Both the position numbers and the translations under genes were made by a program. From NCBI RefSeq assembly GCF_004005375.1, contig NZ_RZUF01000023.1, positions 23,595-87,594 of the forward strand: a stretch of 64,000 bases of DNA. Reading direction: 5' to 3'. Every line of letters starts with the position of its first letter. The first letter of the stretch is position 1. Source of the stretch: Rheinheimera sediminis (GTDB lineage Bacteria; Pseudomonadota; Gammaproteobacteria; Enterobacterales; Alteromonadaceae). This document shows positions 1-7,433 of this stretch, in pieces. A model generated the notes under the pieces. The model saw only the letters and a list, made by a program, of their open reading frames with translations. It ran no database searches and was not told where the DNA came from.

Positions 1-1143
1 CAGACTGGCCTTATGCCATTCAAGCACTCGACACACAATAGCCAGACCTAAGCCAAAACCGCCAAATCCTTTTTGCCGACTAGGGTCCAACCGCACAAAA
101 GGCTTCAGTATCTCAGCCCTTTGCTCTACTGCTATACCAGGACCATCGTCTTCAACCCTTATTTCAATAGAATCCGCAGCTGATTCTAAAACCAGCACTA
201 CTTTGCTACGGGCAAATCGTTTGGCGTTGACCAATAAATTCTGCACTGCCCTTTCCAGATAATGACCATCGCAGACATACACACAGCTCTGGTTGAGTGA
301 CAGCTCAATGCTGGCACCGGGCAACGCAGATAACTTCTCGACTAAGTTTTGTAACAACTCAGATAAATCGACTTGTTGCATCTTCAACTGAGGTTGTGCC
401 GATTCCAGCCGGGCGTAATCCAGCATTTCATCCACCAATTGCTCCAGCTCTTTGACATCATTTAGCATCAACTGTTTTTCGTCCTGAGTTAAAGCAGATA
501 ACTCCAAAGCGAAACTCAACCTGGCGAGAGGTGTACGTAACTCATGCGAAACCGCCTGAGTCATTTCGCGCTGCAATGCCAGCAAACGTTGGATTTTCTG
601 GCGCATCAGCTCAAAACTGCTGGCGATAGGGGCAATAAAAGATCGAGCAGGAACAACAGTAGTGCCTGCAGGATTCAGCAATTGCTGTTTTAACTTTTGG
701 ATATCGCGCGCGACAGGCCATAACCATAACCAGACAGCTATGGCCAACAAGCCCAAAAATAACAAACTAAACCAATAGGAAGGAACTGTACTCTCGCTCA
801 GGTCTGTCGGCCCTAATTGCCATAACTCGCCTTGCTGCATGGCATAAAAAAATACCTGATCTCTGGTAAACAGCGGCACAACCTGCCCAGCCTCTAAAGC
901 TGCCAACTCTGTTGCAGACCATAAAATACTGCCTGCAGGTAACAAAGTAATAGGTAAGGCTAACGACAGCTGTGTATCTGGCAAAGACTGTGTCCTGAGC
1001 TGATTTGCAAGATTATCTGCAATCAGCATCACCCAAGGCGGCACTTGGCTTTGCGTTTCTTGCCAAATCCGCTCCACTGTCCAGCCCACTCCAATCAGCA
1101 CCAATGAAATAAACAAATAAAAATGCAGAAATAATCTGGACAT
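1..1143 (-). CDS. Sensor histidine kinase, RstB-like (3' end outside window)
   Basis: Membrane sensor kinase of a two-component system, cut by the left edge so that the last part of the ATPase domain is missing. The visible protein has an N-terminal membrane helix, a short periplasmic region, a second helix rich in Leu and Trp (WLWLWP), and a linker. Next comes the dimerisation box AVSHELRTPLARLS with the phosphorylatable His, and then the ATP-binding lid FGGFGLGLAIV near the edge. ATG at 1143 is the start, because a TAA stop lies in frame two codons upstream. It is the last gene of the MipA–DUF3019–regulator operon, but 124 bases separate it from the regulator, more than is usual for such pairs. 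The kinase call is firm; the RstB relationship is inferred from its partner. Confidence 0.9.
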   Translation of the reverse strand, partial: MSRLFLHFYLFISLVLIGVGWTVERIWQETQSQVPPWVMLIADNLANQLRTQSLPDTQLSLALPITLLPAGSILWSATELAALEAGQVVPLFTRDQVFFYAMQQGELWQLGPTDLSESTVPSYWFSLLFLGLLAIAVWLWLWPVARDIQKLKQQLLNPAGTTVVPARSFIAPIASSFELMRQKIQRLLALQREMTQAVSHELRTPLARLSFALELSALTQDEKQLMLNDVKELEQLVDEMLDYARLESAQPQLKMQQVDLSELLQNLVEKLSALPGASIELSLNQSCVYVCDGHYLERAVQNLLVNAKRFARSKVVLVLESAADSIEIRVEDDGPGIAVEQRAEILKPFVRLDPSRQKGFGGFGLGLAIVCRVLEWHKASL

Positions 1144-1267
1144 GGGTTAGAAGCCAAAACACTGGTGGTACAAGCAGCATACAGGTGCAAGCCAATTGCA
1201 GTTGCCTCCCCAAGCCCACTCAGACCCGCATGGATGCATTACAACTGAGGTTTCAGCGTCGCAGAAG

Positions 1268-1963
1268 TTATGAGTTCCAGGCATCAGCAACAAATAAATA
1301 TCCTTTACCCCACACTGTCTTGATCCTGAAAGGCGTTTCAGCATTGTCATTAAGTTTACGGCGTAAATGCGACACCCGCACATCCACAGTGCGATCCAAG
1401 CCATCGTACTCACGGCCAATAATTTGTTTATGAATGGCCTCACGTTTTACCGTCTGGCCAGCATGCTTGGCTAACATCCATAACAAATCAAACTCATAAC
1501 TGGTCAATTCGACCAGTTGCCCGTCAAAGTGTGCTTCACGAGCACTGTTGTTCAGATTAAGTTTACCGAAGCTCAGCTCCTGATTTTCAGTTTTCTGCAC
1601 TGGATTGCCGCGTCTTAATAACGCATGAACTCTGGCCAGTAATACGCGGGGTTCCACGGGTTTTATCACATAATCATCCGCACCCAATTCCAAACCCAGC
1701 ACCTGATCTATATCACCTTGTTTGGCTGTTAACATCAACACAGGTGCAGTAAACCAGGGGCGTATAGCCCGGCAAACGCTAAAACCATCCATACCAGGCA
1801 GCATCAGATCCAGAATAACCAAATCTGGCTGCCATGTCTGGCAAATCGCAGGCACGGTATCGCCTCTGCTCTCTTGACGCACCTCAAAGCCATGTTGCTG
1901 CAAAAAGCTCTGTACTAAAGCCGCCAGACGAGCATCATCTTCAACCAATAAGATTTTTTGCAT
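1268..1963 (-). CDS. OmpR/PhoB-family response regulator, RstA-like
   Basis: Cytoplasmic DNA-binding regulator of 231 residues. The receiver domain (about 1-115) has the acidic pair at 9-10, phospho-acceptor Asp52 in ILDLMLPGMDG and Lys101 in YVIKPVEPR. The C-terminal half is a winged helix (about 130-228) with the typical ELTSYEFDLLWMLA and VDVRVSHLRRKL elements. The ESRGD stretch near residue 31 recalls E. coli RstA. Its start codon overlaps the stop of the DUF3019 gene (TAATG), so the two are translationally coupled. The presumed partner is the kinase downstream. The target is unknown; self-regulation of this operon is plausible but not shown. Confidence 0.93.
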   Translation of the reverse strand: MQKILLVEDDARLAALVQSFLQQHGFEVRQESRGDTVPAICQTWQPDLVILDLMLPGMDGFSVCRAIRPWFTAPVLMLTAKQGDIDQVLGLELGADDYVIKPVEPRVLLARVHALLRRGNPVQKTENQELSFGKLNLNNSAREAHFDGQLVELTSYEFDLLWMLAKHAGQTVKREAIHKQIIGREYDGLDRTVDVRVSHLRRKLNDNAETPFRIKTVWGKGYLFVADAWNS

Positions 1964-2337
1964 TAAAACACACTCCAGGGGGCCACCAGACGGCGTCGTT
2001 TTTCCGGCTGACGGCTTAATACAATTAACTCTTTTTGCAACAACACCTGGGCGTTATTTTGCAATCTCACTTGCGTTTTACCCGGCCAGCTTAACTCTTG
2101 TTGCCATTGTCCTTGTTGCGCCTCTTGCCAACATTGCAATTGTTGTTGCGCAAAATACAAGCATAGACTTTGCGCTTTTGTGCTGCTCCAACGCACGCTA
2201 AGCTGTGCTTTACAGTTTTGCTCCACTGTTGCAGAAACACAAAAAGCCGGACTTACAGACCAGCATAATTCAGCACTGCACTCAGGGAGTTGAGCGGTCG
2301 CCAGTAACATATTACCAGCGAAAAACAGCCCGAACAT
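1963..2337 (-). CDS. DUF3019 family small secreted protein
   Basis: Protein of 124 residues with an N-terminal hydrophobic stretch that could act as a signal peptide. It carries pairs of cysteines and the C-terminal RRRLVAPWSVF typical of the DUF3019 family as I remember it. The family has no established function. It sits between an outer-membrane OmpV-like protein and an RstA-like regulator. That neighbourhood suggests a periplasmic accessory or signal-input protein for the kinase, which is inference. The spacing is 14 bases after the porin gene and a one-base overlap with the regulator. Confidence 0.75.
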   Translation of the reverse strand: MFGLFFAGNMLLATAQLPECSAELCWSVSPAFCVSATVEQNCKAQLSVRWSSTKAQSLCLYFAQQQLQCWQEAQQGQWQQELSWPGKTQVRLQNNAQVLLQKELIVLSRQPEKRRRLVAPWSVF

Positions 2338-2351
2338 TCCCTATCCTTGTA

Positions 2352-3212
2352 TTAAAAAAAGCGATAACCCACACCTACAAACCAGGTTTGCACTGAATCA
2401 TCCCGCACTAGCGGACTATCCGTCATTGCGTCGTCCAAATGCAGATATCTAAAAAAAGTTAACAGTGACCAGCGCTGGTTCAGTGCTCTTTGCCAGCCAA
2501 ACCTTACCTCAGGTTGCCAGCTTGCTCGCCCCTGATATCGCTGCAGATAATACAGGTCATCCTCGTCAACACCATAATAGGTATCAATTAATCTGGCACT
2601 TTTCCAATACAAAGTCGCATTCAGATCAAAGTGTCCACCGCCAAGAGACCAAATTTTTGTCCAACTCAGGCTGGCATTCTGGCCTTGATACTTGGAACTC
2701 AGGTCCTGCCAAAGGTTCAATCTGCCTTGCCATTGTTCAGCGAACCAATCGAACTGAATACCTGCATCCACCGCAGTCGGACGCTTTTTGACATGTGAAA
2801 TAGATACAGCAGCCAACGACTTTTCAGTGCCCACATCTACTTCTGGTGGCAATTGAGTTCCAGCCGTATTCATAGTCAGCAGATTGCCAGCAAACCAACG
2901 CTGAAAATAGCCTTTTTCTGCATTCAGTCGCACCACAATACTGGCGGCAAACTGTTCATTTTGTCTGAGGCTATAGCCTAAAGTGCCATTATCGATAAAC
3001 CATGAATCGGTATAATAACTAAAATCGGGTAAAATCAGCATGGGGAAGCTATCGCCATCATGCAATGGGTTGCTGCGTTGCCCAGCTCCCAATGCAACAG
3101 AAAGTTGAAACTGATCCGGCGCTACGCAGCGTTCTTCACCAGTAGCGCACGCAAATGCTGTACTGCTGCCCAACAGACAGAAAAGAAAAAGCCAAGCCGC
3201 TGATTTCATCAA
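2352..3212 (-). CDS. MipA/OmpV family outer-membrane protein
   Basis: Outer-membrane beta-barrel of 286 residues with a signal peptide (about 1-21, ending STAFA). Alternating aromatic strands follow and the last residues are VGVGYRFF, a C-terminal Phe signature for barrel insertion. The family includes MltA-interacting protein MipA and Vibrio OmpV. An N-terminal CATGEERC segment could form a disulfide. It is the first gene of the four-gene operon with DUF3019 and the two-component pair and is probably controlled by that pair. Substrate or partner unknown. Confidence 0.8.
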   Translation of the reverse strand: MMKSAAWLFLFCLLGSSTAFACATGEERCVAPDQFQLSVALGAGQRSNPLHDGDSFPMLILPDFSYYTDSWFIDNGTLGYSLRQNEQFAASIVVRLNAEKGYFQRWFAGNLLTMNTAGTQLPPEVDVGTEKSLAAVSISHVKKRPTAVDAGIQFDWFAEQWQGRLNLWQDLSSKYQGQNASLSWTKIWSLGGGHFDLNATLYWKSARLIDTYYGVDEDDLYYLQRYQGRASWQPEVRFGWQRALNQRWSLLTFFRYLHLDDAMTDSPLVRDDSVQTWFVGVGYRFF

Positions 3213-3533
3213 ACTACTACCCCAATAATGAATAGCCTTTACTTTAGCATTGAACGCAAAACAGCTTAAGCAAAGTTAACAACTTCACACAAATTGCGTT
3301 ATGAAGCGGCGCCGAATTTCAGTCCCTTAGTTCAGCTAAAAACACCTTTTCTGAAGCATGGCGAAAAGGATCCAAGAGACTATTTTAATGCTATGATGCC
3401 ACAGCTTAAAAACAGCCCATTGCCAGTGAACGCGAGGCAATAAAAGAATGAGCTCCGCAGCAGATATTTGCTTGATGTGATAGGGAAGATAAAGCGCAGT
3501 CAACGCAGCTGCTGCTTGACGTAAGAAGGGTAT
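3213..3533. other. Divergent intergenic region, OmpV operon / LacI regulator
   Basis: 321 bases between two divergent genes. It must hold both promoters, but no convincing -35/-10 pair or operator palindrome stands out. The AAGAAGG ribosome site of the regulator lies at the right end. No TGAATACGTATTCA-type site is present, so autoregulation of the LacI-type gene through that motif is not supported. Confidence 0.5.
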
Positions 3534-4607
3534 ATGAAGTCAACAAACCAGCCAGGAATAGCCCCGATGACACCGATGAAAGGAAAAGCGACCTCCTTTG
3601 ATATCGCCTATCTCGCCGGCGTATCTCAATCTACTGTTTCCCGAGCATTGCGTGACAGCCCGGCTGTAAATCAGGAAACCAAAGATAAAATTTTTGCTAT
3701 CGCTAAACAACTAAATTACAAGGTAGATAAAAACGCCAGTAATTTACGCAAGCAAACCACTGGTACTCTGGCGCTCCTGCTATTCGAAGATCCGACCGTA
3801 GATGAGTCGCAAATTAACCCATTTTTCCTCGCTATGCTGGGCAGTATTACCAGAGCTTGCAGCCAGCGTGGTCATGATTTATTAGTCTCATTTCAACAAC
3901 TCAGTAATGACTGGCATGCCGACTATGAAGATAGCAAAAAAGCCGATGGTATTATTCTGCTGGGTTATGGCGACTACAAAGATTATGAAGAAAAGCTCAA
4001 TACCCTGTTAGCCCAACAAACGCATTTTGTCTGCTGGGGAGCTGAAGTGCAGGGTCATCCTGAGTTCACTATCCGCAGTAATAACCTGCAAGGTGGCAAG
4101 CTGGCCGGACAGCATCTGCTGCAACAAGGCCGCAAACGTTTTGCTTTTATTGGCAATGCTTCCGATAACAGCCCTGAATTTCTCGCCCGTTATCAAGGTA
4201 TGGTGCATGCTTTGGCACAAGCCGGCATAGCTGAAAACACTGTGGCTCAACTGGATGCCATTTCAACAGAACAAGCCGGTTTTGATGCGATTAACCAGTT
4301 ACATGCGCAAGGTAAAAGCTTTGATGCTTTGTTTTGTGCCAGCGACCTGATCGCTATAGGTGCTATCCGGGCTTTGCAGAAAAAAGGCTTAAAAGTACCA
4401 GAGGATGTCGCAGTGGTAGGTTTTGATGATATACCAGTGGCCTCTTTTTCCTCTCCGGCTTTGACGACTATCCAGCAAAATACCTCGCTGGCTGGTGAGA
4501 TGCTGGTGGTGAATTTATTAAAACTGATTAACCATCAGGCAGTAGAGCTGACTGAAATTCAGCCCAAAATCATTATCCGTCAATCCAGTGGCGCTGCAGA
4601 ACGTTAA
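3534..4607 (+). CDS. LacI-family transcriptional regulator, probable maltodextrin regulator
   Basis: Repressor of 357 residues. The N-terminal LacI helix-turn-helix runs over about 20-70 (FDIAYLAGVSQSTVSRALRD), with the hinge near 68-76, and a periplasmic-binding-protein-like sugar domain fills the rest, ending in the family block VAVVGFDDIPVASFSSPALTT. The start ATG has AAGAAGG ahead of it; a second Met at about residue 12 is possible. It stands at the edge of a region with transporter, amylases and TonB receptors, upstream of which repeated TGAATACGTATTCA palindromes occur. Palindromes with a central CG are typical LacI-family operators. Its role as regulator of that set is therefore a strong inference; the inducer (maltose or maltodextrin) is not shown. 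Confidence 0.88.
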   Translation: MKSTNQPGIAPMTPMKGKATSFDIAYLAGVSQSTVSRALRDSPAVNQETKDKIFAIAKQLNYKVDKNASNLRKQTTGTLALLLFEDPTVDESQINPFFLAMLGSITRACSQRGHDLLVSFQQLSNDWHADYEDSKKADGIILLGYGDYKDYEEKLNTLLAQQTHFVCWGAEVQGHPEFTIRSNNLQGGKLAGQHLLQQGRKRFAFIGNASDNSPEFLARYQGMVHALAQAGIAENTVAQLDAISTEQAGFDAINQLHAQGKSFDALFCASDLIAIGAIRALQKKGLKVPEDVAVVGFDDIPVASFSSPALTTIQQNTSLAGEMLVVNLLKLINHQAVELTEIQPKIIIRQSSGAAER

Positions 4608-4627
4608 GCTGCAGCTCAGGTTTTCCT

Positions 4628-5557
4628 ATGACTTTTACTTCCAAAGGCCTTCATCCTCGCAATAAGCACCAGCAAGTCTATGATTTTGTTGCTTTAACCG
4701 CTGAGGTTCCGGCTTTAGCTGCTTTTGTGCGCGACAATGGCCATGGCACACTTTCAATTGACTTTGCCAACCCGCAAGCCGTGAAAACTCTGAATCAGGC
4801 CTTGTTAAAACACTTTTATGCGATACCACACTGGCAGTTACCCGAGCAGTTTTTATGCCCTGCAGTACCGGGACGGGTGGATTATCTGCATTATTTGGCC
4901 GATCTGTTAGCCCCGTTGAATAAAGGCAAAATTCCAACAGGTTCAAAGCTGCACCTGCTTGACATCGGCTGTGGTGCCAATCTGATTTACCCTTTGCTGG
5001 CTCAGGCTGAATATGGCTGGAAAGTCACAGCCTCGGAATTAGACCTGCAAGCACTGACTGCAGCTCAGTTATTAATTGAGCAAAACCAGTTACATCATAA
5101 AATTACAGTGCGCCAGCAGCATAAAACTGAACAGATATTTCAGGGTATTATTCAGTCTGATGATTTGTTTGATTTAACCTTATGCAATCCGCCTTTTCAC
5201 AGCTCTGCTGAGCAGGCTCAGGCGGGCAGTGCACGCAAAGCGAAAAACCTCGGGCAGAAAAATACCAGACTCAACTTTGCTGGCCGCAGCCATGAACTCT
5301 GGTGTGAGGGGGGAGAAGCCGCTTTTATTGGCCGTATGATCAAAGAAAGCCAAGATTATGGCCACCAAGTGTTATGGTTTAGCAGTCTGGTGTCTAAACA
5401 GGACAATGTGCCGCTGTTGCAGCAACAGCTGACAAAACTGGGTGCACAACAGCAAGTCATTGAAATGCAGCAAGGCAATAAACAAAGCCGAATACTGGCC
5501 TGGTCTTTTATGAAGCCAGCACAACGTCAGTTATGGGCTGATTATCGCTTTCGTTAA
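4628..5557 (+). CDS. rlmF: 23S rRNA m6A1618 methyltransferase RlmF
   Basis: SAM-dependent methyltransferase that modifies A1618 of 23S rRNA, 309 residues as in E. coli RlmF (YbiN). The diagnostic start GLHPRNKHQQVYDF is present, followed by VPGRVDYLHYLADLL, SAM motif LLDIGCGANLIYPLL and the N6-adenine catalytic motif NPPF (about 187-190). The gene begins 20 bases after the LacI-type regulator on the same strand, so read-through is likely, although the functions are unrelated. A strong inverted repeat follows. Confidence 0.95.
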   Translation: MTFTSKGLHPRNKHQQVYDFVALTAEVPALAAFVRDNGHGTLSIDFANPQAVKTLNQALLKHFYAIPHWQLPEQFLCPAVPGRVDYLHYLADLLAPLNKGKIPTGSKLHLLDIGCGANLIYPLLAQAEYGWKVTASELDLQALTAAQLLIEQNQLHHKITVRQQHKTEQIFQGIIQSDDLFDLTLCNPPFHSSAEQAQAGSARKAKNLGQKNTRLNFAGRSHELWCEGGEAAFIGRMIKESQDYGHQVLWFSSLVSKQDNVPLLQQQLTKLGAQQQVIEMQQGNKQSRILAWSFMKPAQRQLWADYRFR

Positions 5558-5572
5558 AGCACAGTAGAACAA

Positions 5573-5607
5573 GGTCCTGATCCGGCACAACGCCGCGGAT
5601 CAGGACC
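5573..5607. terminator. Hairpin between convergent genes
   Basis: Eleven-base perfect arms GGTCCTGATCC (5573-5583) and GGATCAGGACC (5597-5607), placed between the convergent rlmF and MFS transporter genes. The right arm is not followed by a clear T-run, so it may act as a bidirectional or Rho-assisted stop. Confidence 0.6.
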
Positions 5608-5623
5608 AGGCTTGCTTTGTGTG

Positions 5624-7084
5624 TCACTGCTGTACTGCGGTCGTCTCTTGTTCTTTGACTAACCACACAGACAAAGCCCCCAATATCATGGCCGCACCTG
5701 CCAGCATCACAATATACAGAGCTTCATTTTTAAACACAGAGCCAAGGATCCAGCCCGCCAGTAAACCTGAGACAATCTGCGGCGCTGCTATAGTGAAATT
5801 GAAAATGCCCATGTAAACACCGGTTTTATTGGCTGGTAACGCGCCTGCCAGAATGGCATAAGGCATCGCCAGTATGGCGGCCCAAGCAATACCTATGCCT
5901 ACCATAGGGATCATTAATGACAAAGCGCCTTGTGGAATGGTGACTTCAGTGATTAACAAATCGACCTGAGTCAGGGTAGGATCGTTAAAGAGTACAAAAC
6001 TCAGATAACCCACACCACCACAAGCTAAAGCAAAGGAATACACCAGTTTACGGCCAAATACATTGGCCAGCTTTGCCATCACCATGGCAAAAAACACGGC
6101 AAACAGAGAATAGCCCGCATACAGAATACCAACCCAATCGCCTGCAGCACCTTTGGCAGCAGCTATATCGGCAGGTACACCACCCATTTGTTGAATATAA
6201 ACCGGATCAAACCAGTGCACTGCAACACCCCAGTTGTTCTGAGCTACAGCGGCTGGAAAATAAGTCCACATGATAAATAAAGCAAACCAGGAGAAAAACT
6301 GTACCAGAGCCAGCTGTTTCATAATGCCTGGCATAGAAACCATGGTTGACCAGAATGATTTCATCTTCTCTGCAAGGCTGGTTTTTTCGTGCTGTTGCTG
6401 CAGTTTTTCAACCTGCAGTCCTTTGTACTGACAATATTGTTCAGGGCTATATTCACGGGTTCTGAATGCAGTCCACAATACGCTGCCCAGTAATACAGTA
6501 GCACCAATGTAAAAGGACCAAATCACTGAATCAGCCACCTGACCCGTTTGTGAGGCGTTATCCAGACCAATCACGTTGGTCAGCACGAAAGGCAAAATAG
6601 AACCAAAAACAGCACCAATGTTAATAAGCAAGGTCTGGACTGAGAACCCCAGATTGCGCTGTTCGGCCGGAACCATATCCGAAACCAAAGAGCGAAACGG
6701 CTGAAAGGTAACATTAAAAGCAGCATCTTTAATTGCAAAAATAACCAGACCAAACAACATAGGCGGAATAAGGGCAACCACCATGGAGGAATTAGGCAGC
6801 AACACCATAGCGCCAGCGGCAACCAGGGCACCCCCCAGCATAAAAGGAATACGACGTCCGAATCTGTTCCAGGTACGGTCAGAGGCAGCACCTACTATGG
6901 GCTGCACCAACAATCCCATAATGGGAGCAGCCAACCAGAACAATGACAATGACGATAAATCAGCGCCAAGATCGGAAAGGATGCGACTGACATTGCCATT
7001 TTGCAAAGCAAAACCAATTTGCACCCCAAGAAAACCAAAACTGAGGTTCCATATCTGCCAGAACGATAACTGCGGTTGTTTCAT
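5624..7084 (-). CDS. MFS sugar transporter, GPH/SLC45-like (probable maltose/maltodextrin permease)
   Basis: Inner-membrane permease of 486 residues with about twelve hydrophobic segments. The MFS signature is seen in the 2-3 loop as VGAASDRTWNRFGRRIPF, typical of the SLC45/GPH sugar:cation symporter group. The start is placed at 7084 (MKQPQLSFWQIWNLSFGF) because AGGACA precedes it. The longer reading frame to 7150 would translate through the palindrome at 7113-7132. An operator-like palindrome at 7256-7271 matches those of the starch genes to the right, which links it to maltodextrin uptake after periplasmic hydrolysis. The exact sugar is inferred. Confidence 0.85.
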   Translation of the reverse strand: MKQPQLSFWQIWNLSFGFLGVQIGFALQNGNVSRILSDLGADLSSLSLFWLAAPIMGLLVQPIVGAASDRTWNRFGRRIPFMLGGALVAAGAMVLLPNSSMVVALIPPMLFGLVIFAIKDAAFNVTFQPFRSLVSDMVPAEQRNLGFSVQTLLINIGAVFGSILPFVLTNVIGLDNASQTGQVADSVIWSFYIGATVLLGSVLWTAFRTREYSPEQYCQYKGLQVEKLQQQHEKTSLAEKMKSFWSTMVSMPGIMKQLALVQFFSWFALFIMWTYFPAAVAQNNWGVAVHWFDPVYIQQMGGVPADIAAAKGAAGDWVGILYAGYSLFAVFFAMVMAKLANVFGRKLVYSFALACGGVGYLSFVLFNDPTLTQVDLLITEVTIPQGALSLMIPMVGIGIAWAAILAMPYAILAGALPANKTGVYMGIFNFTIAAPQIVSGLLAGWILGSVFKNEALYIVMLAGAAMILGALSVWLVKEQETTAVQQ

Positions 7085-7112
7085 CTGTTGTCCTATTATT
7101 TTTATGTGAATG

Positions 7113-7132
7113 TCAGGTGAGCGCTCACCTGA
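7113..7132. repeat. Perfect 20-base palindrome in transporter leader
   Basis: TCAGGTGAGCGCTCACCTGA is fully self-complementary and lies 28 bases upstream of the transporter start. It does not resemble the TGAATACGTATTCA operator. It may be a binding site for a dimeric regulator or an mRNA hairpin close to the ribosome site. Confidence 0.5.
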
Positions 7133-7255
7133 AACCGGCTCCTCTGTCATCTAATCCGGCCTTCAGTTCACCTGCAATGGACAACGCTGACGACGCCTGT
7201 TAGAGCGTTGGAGAAGAGATCGATTAGAACAGCCTTTACCCGAGCCAGCAACCAG

Positions 7256-7271
7256 CTGAATACGTATTCAG
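7256..7271. promoter_or_regulatory. LacI-type operator, copy 1 (MFS transporter)
   Basis: Perfect 16-base palindrome CTGAATACGTATTCAG, about 170 bases upstream of the transporter start. The same core occurs at 15984-16003 and 28045-28058, with a variant at 15821-15836. All lie upstream of starch-utilisation genes. The central CG is typical of LacI-family sites. Confidence 0.75.
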
Positions 7272-7390
7272 CCGCTGAACAGAGTATCAATGATGGCCTG
7301 TATCAGTATGGCTCAGCCTGAATCTGATGCCGATTTTTTCCAGCTCACCATAGCTGATAGAGAATAACGGCTTAACGCTTTTCCCAGCTA

Positions 7391-7417
7391 TAAAAAGGGA
7401 CGTCAAAAGACGTCCCT
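7391..7417 (-). terminator. Rho-independent terminator of the M13 peptidase gene
   Basis: Nine-base arms AGGGACGTC (7396-7404) and GACGTCCCT (7409-7417) with a four-base loop. Read on the minus strand, the stem is followed by TTTTTA (complement of 7391-7395 and the adjoining bases). It lies 17 bases after the peptidase stop codon. Confidence 0.85.
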
Positions 7418-7433
7418 GCAAAGCTTTCACTGC

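Noticed and set aside
1144..1267. Frameshifted extension of the histidine kinase toward the response regulator
   Set aside because: A TAA stop lies in frame two codons before ATG 1143 and the membrane helix begins normally after it, so the kinase is complete at its N terminus.
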